Positions 13,301 to 24,645 of a stretch of DNA of 64,000 bases are shown one piece after another (the stretch's first letter is position 1; every line of letters starts with the position of its first letter). The DNA lies in NCBI GenBank assembly GCA_013399895.1, contig VXBA01000164.1:703448-767447 (forward strand), written 5' to 3'. Made by a program: the position numbers and the translations under genes. The notes under the pieces are model-generated. The model did not search any database. It saw nothing but the letters and a program-made list of their open reading frames with translations, and was not told the DNA's origin. This DNA comes from Serilophus lunatus (taxonomy: Eukaryota; Chordata; Aves; Passeriformes; Eurylaimidae).

Positions 13301-15789
13301 CTTGTGGACTAATTTTTTTCTTGAGAGAACAATTTCATTTTCTCAGGTAATCCACAGGGGATTCAATATTTGCTGTCTCTATGCATTTGCTAAATAAAGA
13401 ATAAATAGTACAAATGTCTTTGTTCTCTTAAGTACTTCTCTCTGTGCCTTTACTGTTACTGTTAGCTACTTAAATTTTTCACTTGTTTTCTCCACTCAAA
13501 AAATAGTTCTAGCCAACAAACAGAACTTCTCTGTACAAAGATTTTTATATAATTTTCTTGGGGGTAAGAGATGAACATCGTATTGTGGGTTGTGTGACAA
13601 TCTAAGCATATTTCATTACATAGAAGCACCAACTTAAGAATAATTAAACATCCTAAAAATTTATCAGAAGGCAACAAAGAAGAAGAAAAAAACAAACAAA
13701 CACCTCCCCCTGTGAATTAAATTATCACTTATTAAGTCCTCTAAGATCCCTTTTCAATGCTGCCCTTGAATCCTTTTTCGCACAGGAATACAAAGGTTTT
13801 CTCTTATATCCATCAGTTCCTTTTCCCTACAAAGCTCACCGTTTAGCCCTGTGCAATATATAGTGCTAGAAAATCAGGATCGACAACAACAAGCCCACAA
13901 CTGCCCTCAGCAGAGTCAATAAATGGCACATTTGACTCTCTCTCATACCATTTTGAACCAAGTCCTCACACAACTTCTGCCCTGACACCTCATCCATCAG
14001 CTCTTAAAACACAAGAGCAGCACCCCACAAGCAAACCTCTTCTCTCCTACGCCATCTTCAGAGTTGAGGCCCAGATGAGAAACAGCCTTATCTTCCAATA
14101 TAGCCAGGATACACCTCTAAGATCAGACCTTGGCAATTTGACCTAAAGCTATCCTTACTCGCAAAACAAAGTCTCCATCATCTTCAGAGCAAGAAGGAAA
14201 GAGAGTGAGAAGGAAAACAGGGGTGGGGGTAGGGGAGAAAGTCCAGTCCTCTCTGACCTGATTGGAAACTTTGTTGTGGCAAAAAGAAAAAAAAATCTCT
14301 TTGGCCAGTTAAGAAAGTGCCTATGGTTGCTCTTGTATTGGGAGGGTCTGTTCGGGGTTTCTCAGTCTTCTTTTCTTTCTTTCTAACCCCCTCTCTTTCT
14401 CCCCTTCTCTTGTTTCAAAAGAGGCCTCTGGTCAGCGCTGATTAATAAGTGTTTTTTGTTGTGAAGTGTTGAATAATAGAAGATGGCCAGTGACCCAGGA
14501 AAGACTAAACCTTGTGCTATTTTATTGTGGCAAGCTGAGAAAGGGGCTTTAGGACAGAGACCCCAAGCACTGACCCGCACACATCCTGCGGATTCCCTAT
14601 TCATTCTCACAGCCTTCCAGTCGCCCAGAGCTCCCATTGTTTGCCAAGCAACAATGGAGATTTTGCACAGAAAGTAAAGCTCTCTTCAGATTCCTCCCTG
14701 ATGTTTTGCATTTGGAGAAACAACCATCCTTAACAGGTTTTTGCCCTAAACTGCATTTCATGAAAACTAGGATTTGGGCTTTTATTCTTATTACTCAAGA
14801 CGTTCTGTACAAACCAAAGAAAACAAATATTTTCTCTTAATAAATACTTTTTTTTTTTTTTTAATTACACAACATGTTTTTCCTGGGGTATTGCTTCCCT
14901 CATGATTTAAGGGGGGGAAATGAGATTTCTTTTCTTTTATTTCTTAACATATCACTAGGCTTTAATGCATACTACATATCACTGTAATTCCTAAAAATAA
15001 CTGTATTCAAGCATCCTCTTTTTTGAGTGGGAGCCAACTGGAGAGTGCTTCTCCTTTTAAAAAAAAATTGGAAGCAGAAAATTGAAATCTCTTGCTTTAT
15101 TTCTGTTCTGATTAGGTAAGCCTAGCTTTTATCTCCTCGAAGGCTGGCCCCTTCCCCACACTCCAAACAAAGAGTTCATCCACAGCCACCAAGAAGGGCA
15201 AATGCCACTCCATAGACTTGCTCTGATTTACCTGTAGGGTCCAAACCACATTTCTTATTCCAAGCTAGGCATTTATTTGCACTCTAGCCATGTGGATAAA
15301 TAACTCTTGCAGCTGTCGAGCTGTGCGAGGGTAGGAGCACAGTTAGATGGATCAGAGGCCTCAGGATCGAAGAGTTTACTTTAATTGCTTTCTCCGGCCT
15401 GTTATACACGGATCTCCGTTCCTCAATGGCATCTACTTGCATATGTCACCAAGTGGATAGGAGGTGTGGGTGTTTGCTTACGCCTTGAAGGTTTTGTGTT
15501 TTCTTGTGAATTTACTAGGGATTAAAAAACAAATGCAAAAAAACAAAGAGCAGTAGAAGGTTGCAGTCAATAGGACAAATTCCTATTAAATTGTAAAGAA
15601 TGAGATTTCTTCTCCCTCAGTTATTTGAATTTATAACTGACTGAACATTTTTGTCCGGACCATTGCTTTCCCTCGGCATTTACACCTGTATAGGGAGGTC
15701 TAGAAATCCACCCTTTGGAGATGAGGAAGAAAAGACCACTCTGTCAGAGAAACCTTTAACAAGTGAAGGGGGAATAACAGTCTTTATTA
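10344..15789. other. intergenic DNA, no gene recognised
   Basis: About 5.4 kb without a supported gene. Apart from homopolymer runs (T-run near 12000, T-run near 14850) it contains no repeat I can name, and from about 14.1 kb it becomes less AT-rich. A paired SOX-type site is listed separately. The stretch could hold distal enhancers, but sequence alone does not show this. Confidence 0.45.
14634..14657. promoter_or_regulatory. inverted pair of SOX-type sites
   Basis: CCATTGTT (14634-14641) and AACAATGG (14650-14657) form perfect 8-base inverted arms separated by 8 bases. Each arm contains the SOX HMG-box core ACAAT/ATTGT. SOX proteins such as SOX2 or SOXE members bind such cores in neural progenitors. 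The spacing differs from the classical closely spaced SOXE dimer, so cooperative binding is uncertain. A role for the microRNA 10 kb away is only inference. Confidence 0.3.
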
Positions 15790-16210
15790 AGGATATTGGG
15801 TAGCAGAATTACCTTGGCGGGGGCGGGAGGCGTTGTAAAACATGCATTTGCAAAAGGCTCTCAGGCTGAAACCCTTTCATTGGTGGCAAGGGGAGGGGGA
15901 AGCAGGGCGGGGGCTCGCAAACCCCCAGCTATCTCCATTTGTCAGCGCCACAGAGGAGGGGTCGTAAAGCCAGCGGCGCGGAGGGGTAGGCTGCCCGGTG
16001 GTCCGCCAGCCCTGCACATCCAGCTGCTGCTGATGTTCAAAGCGGGACGCGGCTACAAGTGCGCTGAGCGCGTCGGGCTCTGCCCAGGGCCGGCCGATCC
16101 CCGGGCCAGGGTGGATCAGAGGACCCCGGGCTTTCATTTTCATACCCACCACGTTAGGATGGAGGGAGTGAGGGGAGGAGAGGAGGGGGGGAAGGCAAGC
16201 GCCCTGCCGT
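15790..16210. other. small CpG-rich patch
   Basis: A GC-rich stretch with many CpG dinucleotides (for example 'ccagcggcgcggagg', 'cgcgtcgggctc'), flanked on both sides by AT-rich DNA. Long frames are open on both strands (147 codons each) over the same interval, a sign of low stop-codon density rather than coding. It may be an outlying promoter or CpG-island shore of the main domain. No splice or TATA signal is convincing. Confidence 0.5.
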
Positions 16211-18032
16211 ATTGTTCCCCTGCAGAATTGATATGCTAATTCCCCTTGTGAGGGCATCACAAAGAACACCTTGCACTTCTGAAAGACTTTTGTGTCCTGG
16301 ACGGAGAAGTTTATTATCAACTAATTAGCAACAACTTCTAGCAATGAGTTGGGTTACATTTTCATAAGCTTTGAACAAACATCCTGAGCTACGTTGTGTC
16401 AGGATGATGGGCTTGCTAAGGAAAATAGAGTTCTAAATCAGGGAATGAGCTTTAATAATTAGCGCCTGCTGTATATGGAGCCTCTGTCGACGTAGGTCTT
16501 CTACCGAGACTTTTGATTCACGTTGCTTCCAGGCTTGCAAAGGACCATGACAAGCACTCTACAAAACAAAATCTTACTCAGGGATGACTAGCCATTTTTT
16601 CCCTTCATATTAAGGCTCTTTTCTTCCAGACGAAGAGTATTTTACACGACCCTGATGATGCGCCAAGGATAACCAGTATATGAAGATGCTCAGTACAATA
16701 AAGTATATTCATATTAAATATTGAGAGGCTTGCTGTAAACAGTCTTGCTCTTCAAATATAAAAATCGTCTGAAAAATGGAAGGTCATAATTGAAATAACA
16801 AAAAAGAAAATGTCTAAAAATTTCACAGGTTTTCTGTTAGTTGTGGAGTATCTTGAGGGGTGTTTGTTTTATTTTGGTTTGGTTTTGGTTTTATTTCTGT
16901 GCTACTTTTATTATAGTTTTTGCAAAGAAGGAGGACCTCGTCTCAGTAATAGGCTAGCACAGTCCACTTTCTCTAGATTTCTTGTATCTTTGGAAGTAAA
17001 AAAGATATATGCTGTGTCCTTGGCTGAAAGTGAAACTAGATAAAAACAAGAGGACTTTATTTTTATCAGTGTAGTAAGGAATAGTTATTTTCTTATTGGC
17101 TTTATGTGATCAGAATACAGCAGAAACTCTCCTCTAAAGGTAACGTTCTAGGGTTTACTGATAATTCTTATTGACTGGTAACAACATACTTACAGCTTCA
17201 CATAATACTGTGGGGTTTTGTTTTTGAGGTGTGTGATTTGCCGGGGTGGGGAGGGGTGGAGGAGTGTCATACTGCAGCTCAAGTCAGTACTAGGTTGATT
17301 TTGCTGTTTATACATAGATCTCCAGTGTGGCCTGTCTAAACCTGCCCTGGTCCTGAGGAGAGTACTGAGGAAGCTACAAGCCTTGGGCCCATATTGGGGT
17401 GCAGAAGAAAGCAGATCAGCCATGGCTGCTTTTGCAATTCACCTTATCCTGTGCTATTCAGTTCATTTAATGGGTAAACACACCCTTCATCATTCAGTCT
17501 CTTTCTGTCCCCTTCTCCAAGTGAATTCATTTGTTTAAAGTCCTAAAAGGTGGTATAAGGTCTTATTGAAACCCAGCAACGTAAGGGGTGGGAGTGGATT
17601 AGATTCCTTCATTTCCTTTCGGTAATCCTAAATGCAGCTATCTCTGGTTCCTTAATCTCCTCTAGAGTCGGATTACCACCCGTTTGAGCAAGTGCAGCTG
17701 GAATTAGGAGATGACAAGCATGCAAAGAAAGTGCCAAGAACTCCTGAGGTGGCCGAGATGTCGGGGTGGCCCTGGCTATCCCGCAGAGCCCTGGAGTCCC
17801 CCAGGGCCCGGGCCGTGGAGCTGGAAGATGGGGGGCGGCCCTGGTCCGGGCAGTGCTCACCAGCCCGCAGCGCGGACTGGCCTTTCTTCCCACTGTGGCT
17901 CCGCAGCAGCAAAGGCCACCGCTGGGTCGCTTTGGTGCTTCATTTGCCTCATGACAGACTTCTGCCAGCCCTACGGCTTTCTGACACGGCCAGGCTAGCC
18001 ACACTCTGCCATACAGGAATGTGTATGAGATG

Positions 18033-18035
<3 letters not shown>
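16211..18035. other. transition zone, no gene recognised
   Basis: AT-rich DNA with a second short GC-rich patch at about 17740-17930. Several frames overlap the patch on both strands, which argues against coding. Homeobox-type ATTA cores are frequent near 16200-16450 but are too short to be diagnostic. Confidence 0.4.
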
Positions 18036-18078
<43 letters not shown>

Positions 18079-18079
18079 N

Positions 18080-18110
<31 letters not shown>

Positions 18111-18120
18111 TGGATGGATG
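18036..18120. repeat. (CA)n microsatellite followed by (GGAT)n
   Basis: Alternating CA from 18036 to 18107 is interrupted only by an ambiguous base at 18079. It is followed directly by a short GGAT array to 18120. The N may mark uncertain length in the assembly, so the true CA copy number is unknown. Frames made of Thr-His or Cys-Val alternation across it are artefacts of the dinucleotide. Confidence 0.97.
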
Positions 18121-18762
18121 TTCCTGCATTTGCTAGAAGAAAAGAATCGACATAAAATAGTGAAATGTGGAGTGAATTTGAACTTGCTTACGCTTTTTTC
18201 TGTCCACCTGGAAAAAGTCACTCCACGTGAAAACACATGTATTTGTGTGCAGTTACTTCTAGAAACAATCCCTCGTATTTGATTGAAACGGAATATGCTA
18301 CCATGTATATTTAAGATTAAAGCTTTATTTTTAAAGGCCTGTAATCCTTTCAAGGAGATTTTGTTGATATAAGACTTCATTGGAAAGTAATTGTGGATTG
18401 TATAGCTCTGACCTTTGCAGAAAGCAGGGTGGAGGTCTGCACAGCTGAGAAATACCATGCATCAAGTTCTTGGGAAGCCCCTGCAGACAAGATAAGTATG
18501 CATACAAGTTCAAGAATTTATTTAAAAGGTTACAATTAGTGGTTCAGTCGTCAAATTTGGGGACGTGGTATTTTTACACTGAGAGAAATACATGATTTGA
18601 ATATGCATAAAGTTAAAAAAAAAATAAGGCCAGGCCTTCTACACAAATTGGAGGCAGCTAAATGCTCTTTTGTGCCTGCAGCTCTAAGGAGGCTGTGATG
18701 CATGTGAAGGAAAGTGACTGACTTAACTCATTGGGATTCAGGGAACGACCTGCCCTCTTTTG

Positions 18763-18877
18763 AAAAAAAAAAAAAAAAAGGAAGAAGAGGAAGAAAAGTA
18801 AGTGTGCATGTGTGTGTGTGCATGTTCGTGTGTGCGTGTGTGTGTGACAGAGAGAGAGGGAGAGAGAGAGAGGAGGG
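18763..18877. repeat. A-run, (GT)n and (GA)n compound repeat
   Basis: A17 at 18763-18779 is followed by a purine stretch, an imperfect GT array (about 18801-18846) and a GA array (about 18849-18873). No retroposon is recognisable nearby. The region between 18121 and 18762 has no feature I can support. Confidence 0.9.
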
Positions 18878-20934
18878 GAAGACTCACACAGAGTCCTGCT
18901 TTCCTGAACAGAGAGCTGCTGGTTCCCAAGCAGAAAGTATTAGGAGAAACACAGCATCTTGTGTCTTTGCTGCATTTACACAATGAAATCACTTCTATTT
19001 TTATTCCTGCTAACCGGACGGTTTTGCTTGAATCCAGTCAGAGCCATGGACGATGGGAACAAAAAAGTTCTTAAAAACAACTATGGGAGGGGAAAAAAAA
19101 GGAGGGAAAAAACCCAAACAAACCCAATCGTGCTCGGATGAGGATTATTCACTTTAGCGCTGGCTGTAAGTACAAAGTCTCTTGCTGCGTTTCAGAGAGA
19201 TAATGACAGGCTGTTGTTTAGGTTGAGGTTGCTGCGGTTTGTTTTGATCCTTATTGTTCTACCCCTTTTCTTTATTATTTTTTTTAATATGTATGTATCA
19301 CCCCCTCTTTATCAGTCTTCTGCCGACTTACTTAGATAAGAAAATAAAAGCGGGAGAAGGGCGGGCAGCTGAGCTGAGCGTGGCGCTGCGGCAGCAGCCA
19401 CGGGCGCGGGTCTCCGCGGGCGCGGAGGAATGTCTGCAGCAGCACAGCAGAGGGCTGTTTTCGGCATCAGTTTGTGGGCTTAGCTGGGTTGAAAATGCGC
19501 TGGGGTTTTTTTGGTTCCTTTTTTTTTTTTTTTTGGCACGGGAATTTGCGCGCCTGTTTGTGTACATACACATCCCCAGGCAGCGTGGTCTACTCGGGTC
19601 TCTGTAGTGTAACGTGCGTCCGCCCAGCTTGAAGGAATGCGGTGGTCAAAACAGCTTTCCAGCTGTTAGGTTTTTTGGGATTCCTAACCCACAAGCACAC
19701 ACACTCCCCAAGCGTACATGTGATAGTGGTACTTTTCCATGAAAGGATTTGCTTTACATAAACTAAGACCAAAACTGTCTCCCTCTCCCTTAGCCTAGTC
19801 GCTTTTCTCCCCCTCCCTTTTCTCCTTTCTTTATTTCTGTGAGAGCGCTCCTGGGAAAGCGGATCGGTTAGAGGAGAAGGCTTTAGAAATCGTGGGGGAA
19901 AATGTAAGAGAATTGAGAGGGTCCGGGCTTTCTTTGTGTGGTGCTGAAGCCGCGAAGCTGCTTTGTGCTTTGGAGGGAGAAAATGGCGAGTCCTATTGTA
20001 TTTAGGCCATTTTCTTCCGGTACAAGGGTTTTCCCCCAAATCTTAAATACTTCAGGGCTCTTTTGAAAGAAATCTCCCAGACTACGAAGTGTGAATGGCT
20101 TGAGCTCTGCCTTTTCCCCAGCCGGTAGCACCTCACATTCGAGAGGACGCGCACATTTCTCCTTGCAGTGCTAGCGCACAATTTCTAAAGCTGCTGCATT
20201 CAGACCTTCTTGCAGCAGAGGGGCTATTTCAGCTGCTCTTTGCCTGCATTATTCAACTCGAGGGAACAGGTTATGAGAGAAGAGGGAACTGAAGAAATAA
20301 TATCGAGACCTTGTCCTTGCTTTTAAATGCTAAGGAGCAGCGTTAACCAATTGTGTGTCTGTGTTTGTGTGATCTGAGAAAAGACTCGTGAACGACCATC
20401 CGACTTTTCCACTAAATTATTTAAACTTTGTGTATGCACATATGAAAGTGTGTGTGAGAGAGAGTGTATCTATATGCATGCAGCCACCTAAGAAAATCTT
20501 TCTTTTAGGTTTGGAAAGAGGCCGTATACACATAAAGTGAGAGTTTAGAGCACACTTAACCATTGTGTGCAAGTTATTCCTGTCACAACGTTCCATGAAA
20601 AAACCAGTTCTCAGTGTTGTCAGTTCTTGTCAGGTCAGCTTGTAGGTAGGTACCAGCTACCAAAAACCGCTTTTGAATTTCCACATTAATCCGTTTAAGG
20701 AAACAAATGAGAGTCCGAGCTTTAAAGACCCTTGTCCGTTATTAACCACTTTATATTAGCATGTGGGCTTGCCTAGGCATCAGTGATTAAAAGCTCTTTG
20801 AAACAGGAGAACTATCAAATAAAATCCAAGAAAGGTAAATCCACCACCTCCTTCCAAGGTGCTGAATTAAAAAAAAAAAAAAACACCACCAAAAAAACAA
20901 CACCAAGTATTATTAGTGACAACAAAAAAACAAC
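18878..20934. other. transition zone with CpG patch at 19350-19480
   Basis: Mostly AT-rich DNA with a T-run near 19520. A compact CpG-rich patch at about 19350-19480 contains 'gcggcagcagccacgggcg' and 'ctccgcgggcgcggag', the latter nearly palindromic. No exon pair or RNA hairpin is convincing. Confidence 0.4.
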
Positions 20935-21979
20935 GGCGTTGATGGAAGTGCCCTGGAGGGGCCGCAGGCTCCCCGGCCCCATGGCTGCGGGGGCCCTCCC
21001 GGGCGCCCGAGAGCGCACAGTGCCGCCCGCACGGCCGGGGAAGCAGCGCCCGCTGCCGCCGGCGGGTCAGGACCATGGACAGGGCCCAGACTCAGACGGG
21101 GCTGACTAATGTCACCCCGGGAAATGGGGGGTGAGAGAGGCTGCCTGCCCCCACGGAATGCCGGAAGCCTGGGCTGCTCTGTCTTTCTTGTTATCCCTTT
21201 CGTGTGGCTGCTCAAGTTTCTAAGCAAAAGACATGAGAAATTATAATTCTCCTGCAGGAGAACAAGCTCTGTTAAAATGTCGTGCCAGTCATTTCTCTTC
21301 TTACTGCCCGCAAAGAAGTAAAAGGATCTCTCCGTTCTGCGAACAATTGCTTTTTTTCCCTTCAACTCCGAGCCAAAAATAAAGCTACAGCTCGGATCAG
21401 CTGAATGACAGTGGTGTAAATTAAATTGATTTTATCAGTGAGCAAGTTCCACAATTGGAAAAATTAAATGCCACTTTGACAGACAAGGATAATATGGAAC
21501 AGATCTATAAAACAGCTCCTTTGGACAACAACAACAACATCAACCCAACAGAAGCCTAGATACTGGCGATCACGTCTTCTTCATCCTGCTCCGTTTTCAC
21601 ATCATCTAGTTCGCCTTTCTGCTGTACCGAAACGATTGAAACCATTGTTTGATGCAAAGGGACTAGCGATGATGAGTCATGGAGTTTATGCCACAGCAAA
21701 GGCAACAGACATGGTTCTCGGGCACATTTTTTATTTTGTTCTTGCTTCTAATTGGAGTCCCCTTTCAGACACACTTGCAGTACTTTCAACCCACCCCACA
21801 GCTCCAACAAACTCGAGACTGAGCTCTGGGAATGACAAGCCGCTCTACTTCCACCTAAGAATTGCACAAATGCAGCCTCCAAGTCCTTTAGCCAGTAAAA
21901 GCCCTACTTCTGCACATGCTGCCGACCCCGGAAGGCGAGAGGAGGCCTTGAGCCACCTTTGCGCTCCCTGCATGCCCTA

Positions 21980-22007
21980 GGCTCGGCCCGGCTCGGCTCG
22001 GCTCGAC
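21980..22007. repeat. (GGCTC)-type short tandem repeat
   Basis: About five imperfect copies of a five-base GGCTC/GGCCC unit inside the CpG island. This is a short, GC-rich tract of unknown significance. Confidence 0.75.
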
Positions 22008-22637
22008 TTGATGCCTGCTCGACGGGGCCTTCCTGCCGCAGAGACACCGCATAGCTCTGGGGCCAGAGGAGTGGGATGTCCCCGCACAGACAGCGAGACG
22101 CTCCGGCCCGCAGCCCGCCGCTGCCCCGCCAGGATGGGCACAGCGGGAACAAAGCCCGAAGGGCACGGCGAGGCCTGACTCGGCTCCGCTGTGTTCCCGG
22201 CCCGATGCCAGGCTCCGGAATGCTACGGACGGGAGGATGGGGCGGCGCGGGACCGGGGACGCGGCGGTGCCGCAGTGAGGGGGAGTCGGCTGCCGTGCGG
22301 GGAGGGTGGCCTCTGAGTGAGCCGGGGATCAGGCTCCTCTTCCTCGCTGTGACTATACAGATTCATGTGACATTGAGGTTGGGGAGGTGGGAGGAAGGCG
22401 GGGGAGTGGGAAGAGAGAACCCAGAGGGAAGGGGGAGGGTTGAACTTTCTGCCGGGCTCGGCTTTTCACACCTTTCTTTCCTGACGATGCGTGAGGACGT
22501 TTTGTGAGAGAGTGGCTCGGTAGGGTCCTATTCGAGAAGGTCCCCCTCGACCTTGCAGGGACCCGGCCGGGCGGCGTGGGTCTGGGATTGTGCCGGGTTT
22601 CAAGGACACGGGAGATGATCAGGACTTTGGGAGCCAA

Positions 22638-22729
22638 CATCTGCCTGGCTGGTGACGTCAGCAACCCCGTGTAATCCTCTTGTACTGAAGGCAGATGCCT
22701 TATTTGTTTGGCTGGAGAGGCATTAATCC
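22638..22729. promoter_or_regulatory. E-box / CRE / E-box cluster, likely promoter-proximal
   Basis: A perfect CRE palindrome TGACGTCA lies at 22653-22660. It is flanked by CATCTGCC (22638-22645) and GGCAGATG (22690-22697), which are exact inverted copies of each other and carry the NeuroD/NeuroG-type E-box CAGATG. An Otx/bicoid-type TAATCC follows at 22724-22729. CREB-family proteins bind the CRE and proneural bHLH factors bind the E-boxes. The cluster sits inside the CpG island, about 1.9 kb upstream of the hairpin and 57 bases before a candidate splice donor, which fits a host-gene promoter or proximal enhancer. The start site itself is not determined. Confidence 0.45.
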
Positions 22730-22753
22730 CTAATTCTGGAGCAGCAATCGAGG

Positions 22754-23499
22754 GTGAGAGACCGGACTGCTTCCTATCCCCCGAAAGCAGCTAGCGGGGC
22801 TCTCCTCTCCTGTGCTCCGCGGCTCTCTGGGCGGAGGAGCCTCCAAGCCCTCGGCAGGTTTGACTGTTTTCTTTTTTGTTACGACTTTTTTTTTTTTTTT
22901 AGTATTTGGAGTGGGTTTTTTTTTCCTTATTTTTATTTAGGTGCTTGAATTTCCCGCTATGGATTTAGTTCTTTGCTCTCAAGACGAAAAAGAAGGGGGG
23001 AACTGCTGTTCCCCGCAACTCCTCCATCCGTTTTTGGTTTTTGTTTTGGGGTTTTTTTTTTGTTGTTTTGTTTTGTTTTTCATTTGAAGCTTTGCCCGGT
23101 GCTTGCTCTTCGGGGATTTTGCAGCGGCGGGCAAGGAGATTGCTGTCTGCAGTTCCCTGCGGCCAGCCCGTTCCCGTTGAGATGCAGAGACCCAGATGCC
23201 TGCTCGCCCCAGTTCTGCGGTGATGGGCGTTCCGCCTTGTCTCTCCTCGTCCGCAGACGGAGCAGCACCACAAGCTCGGGTCTGGTCGGCCCCAGCTCCG
23301 CGTCAGTCCGTGTGGCCCCCCTTCGTTTCCCTTCCTCCTCTTCCCCTTCCCTCCCCGCCCTTCCCCTGCTCTGACTCCCCCCTCTCTTCCTTTTGTCATT
23401 GGCAACCGCGCGGCGTGCGGGCTCCCGGCGCCCTTCCCTCCCCGCCTGCCTTTCCTCCCCGCCTGCCCTTCTAACGCTCTTGCTTTGTCTCTTTTCCAG
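22754..23499 (+). other. candidate intron of the host transcript
   Basis: The 5' border reads GAGG|GTGAGA and the 3' border reads TCTTTTCCAG|GCGG, with a consensus branchpoint CTAAC 24 bases before the AG. The acceptor is much stronger than the donor. The interval includes T-rich stretches (22885-22960 and 23040-23080) that are unlikely to be exonic. Prediction only. Confidence 0.4.
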
Positions 23500-24497
23500 G
23501 CGGCCGCACGAAGGAGCTGCGGTGCCGAGGGGAGCAGGAGCAGTCTGCCCAGTTTGCCCCAGGATGCCCCGACAACCTACGGGAAAAGTCTCTGGAACGC
23601 CCAGTTCGCCGCAGGAACCCTGCCGCCGCCGCATACAGTCGCAGTACATCCCGCTTCGCCTCCTCTCTCTCTCCTGGGCCCTGGGGCCAAGGAAGCAATC
23701 GAGGTCAGCCGCCCGGTTCCTGGGGTCCGGCCGGGGCCGAGCCCGCAGGGTGATGCAAGGTGCCCGGCTGCTCCGCTCCTCCCCGGCGCGCCATCGGCAC
23801 CGAAAAGGAATGGTCCCCGTCCTGAGCGGTGAAAGATGGCAAAAAGCGTAGTAATAATAACAATAAAAGCCTAGGCTGATTTTATTATTTTTTTTAATTA
23901 TTTTAATGACTTCACCCCTCATTTCCTCACTCGCCAGTTCAGTGTAGGCAGGCCAGATGGGCTGCCCAGACCCTCCCGGGAAAGGGGCAGGTGCGAGTGA
24001 GTTAAATTTTTTTCCGCTTTACAAAGAAAGATGACACGTCCTGCCCTTTCATTTTTCATCGTCGAAAGACCCCCTCTCCCCCCTTCTTCCCCCGACTGAG
24101 AGGAGCGGAGATGCTCTGGGGGTGCGGGCTCCCCACCCCCCCGCCTGTGCTCCAGGAAAGCCGCAGGACCAGGTGGACCGAGGCAGCCAGAAAGAATGGT
24201 CAACCCTCTCAGCCAGGGATCTTAAAACACAGACGTCAAGTCGGGGAGAGCCAGCTCCTGTGTTTAAAATCACGCGACGACGCTGGTGAAATTAAAGCAG
24301 TCGCCTGGAAGTGTGTAATAGGCACACGCTTAATTTCTGTCTTTTTTTTTTTTTTTTCAATCCATTAAATACATATTTATCAGCTTCCTGAGCATTGCAA
24401 ACAACAGACCGGCTAGTAAGAAAACTCGAACAAGAGTTATATGCAGCCGGGCCAGGATGGGACTAGGGCGGAGGGAAATTACCAGTTTTTTGTTTTC

Positions 24498-24514
24498 TTT
24501 TTTTTTTTTTTTTT
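24498..24514. repeat. T17 homopolymer
   Basis: Uninterrupted T-run upstream of the GA repeat and hairpin. Confidence 0.9.
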
Positions 24515-24541
24515 CCGGGGATCGGTTGCTGTTTTGCTTCC

Positions 24542-24565
24542 AGAGAGAGAGAGAGAGAGAGAGAG
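24542..24565. repeat. (AG)12 microsatellite abutting pre-miR-124
   Basis: A perfect 12-copy AG array that ends only a few bases before the lower stem of the hairpin and 22 bases before the mature 5p strand. In the transcript it would be single-stranded GA-rich RNA next to the Drosha basal junction. Confidence 0.95.
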
Positions 24566-24586
24566 CGCTCTAAGGCTCTGACTCTC

Positions 24587-24608
24587 CGTGTTCACAGCGG
24601 ACCTTGAT
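24587..24608 (+). ncRNA. MIR124-2: mature miR-124-5p
   Basis: Twenty-two bases starting CGTGTTCACAGCGG and ending CCTTGAT, identical to the known passenger strand of vertebrate miR-124. The 5' and 3' ends follow the usual annotation and are not measured here. Confidence 0.93.
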
Positions 24609-24623
24609 TTAATGTCATACAAT

Positions 24624-24645
24624 TAAGGCACGCGGTGAATGCCAA
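24624..24645 (+). ncRNA. MIR124-2: mature miR-124-3p (guide strand)
   Basis: Starts TAAGGCACGCGG and ends TGAATGCCAA, identical to the guide strand conserved across bilaterians. The seed (bases 2-8) is AAGGCAC, which selects targets carrying GTGCCTT in their 3' UTRs. No substitution is present, so the copy is expected to be functional. Confidence 0.97.

Noticed and set aside
15796..16320. 147-codon frames on both strands
   Set aside because: Two long frames over the same GC-rich patch on opposite strands cannot both be genes, and neither has a recognisable domain or exon border.
17609..18458. Cys-Val and Thr-His repeat proteins across the CA array
   Set aside because: They are translations of the dinucleotide repeat and include the ambiguous base at 18079.
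23080..23922. 280-codon open frame on the - strand
   Set aside because: Same compositional cause; it overlaps the predicted + strand intron and exon and several other open frames, and shows no family resemblance.
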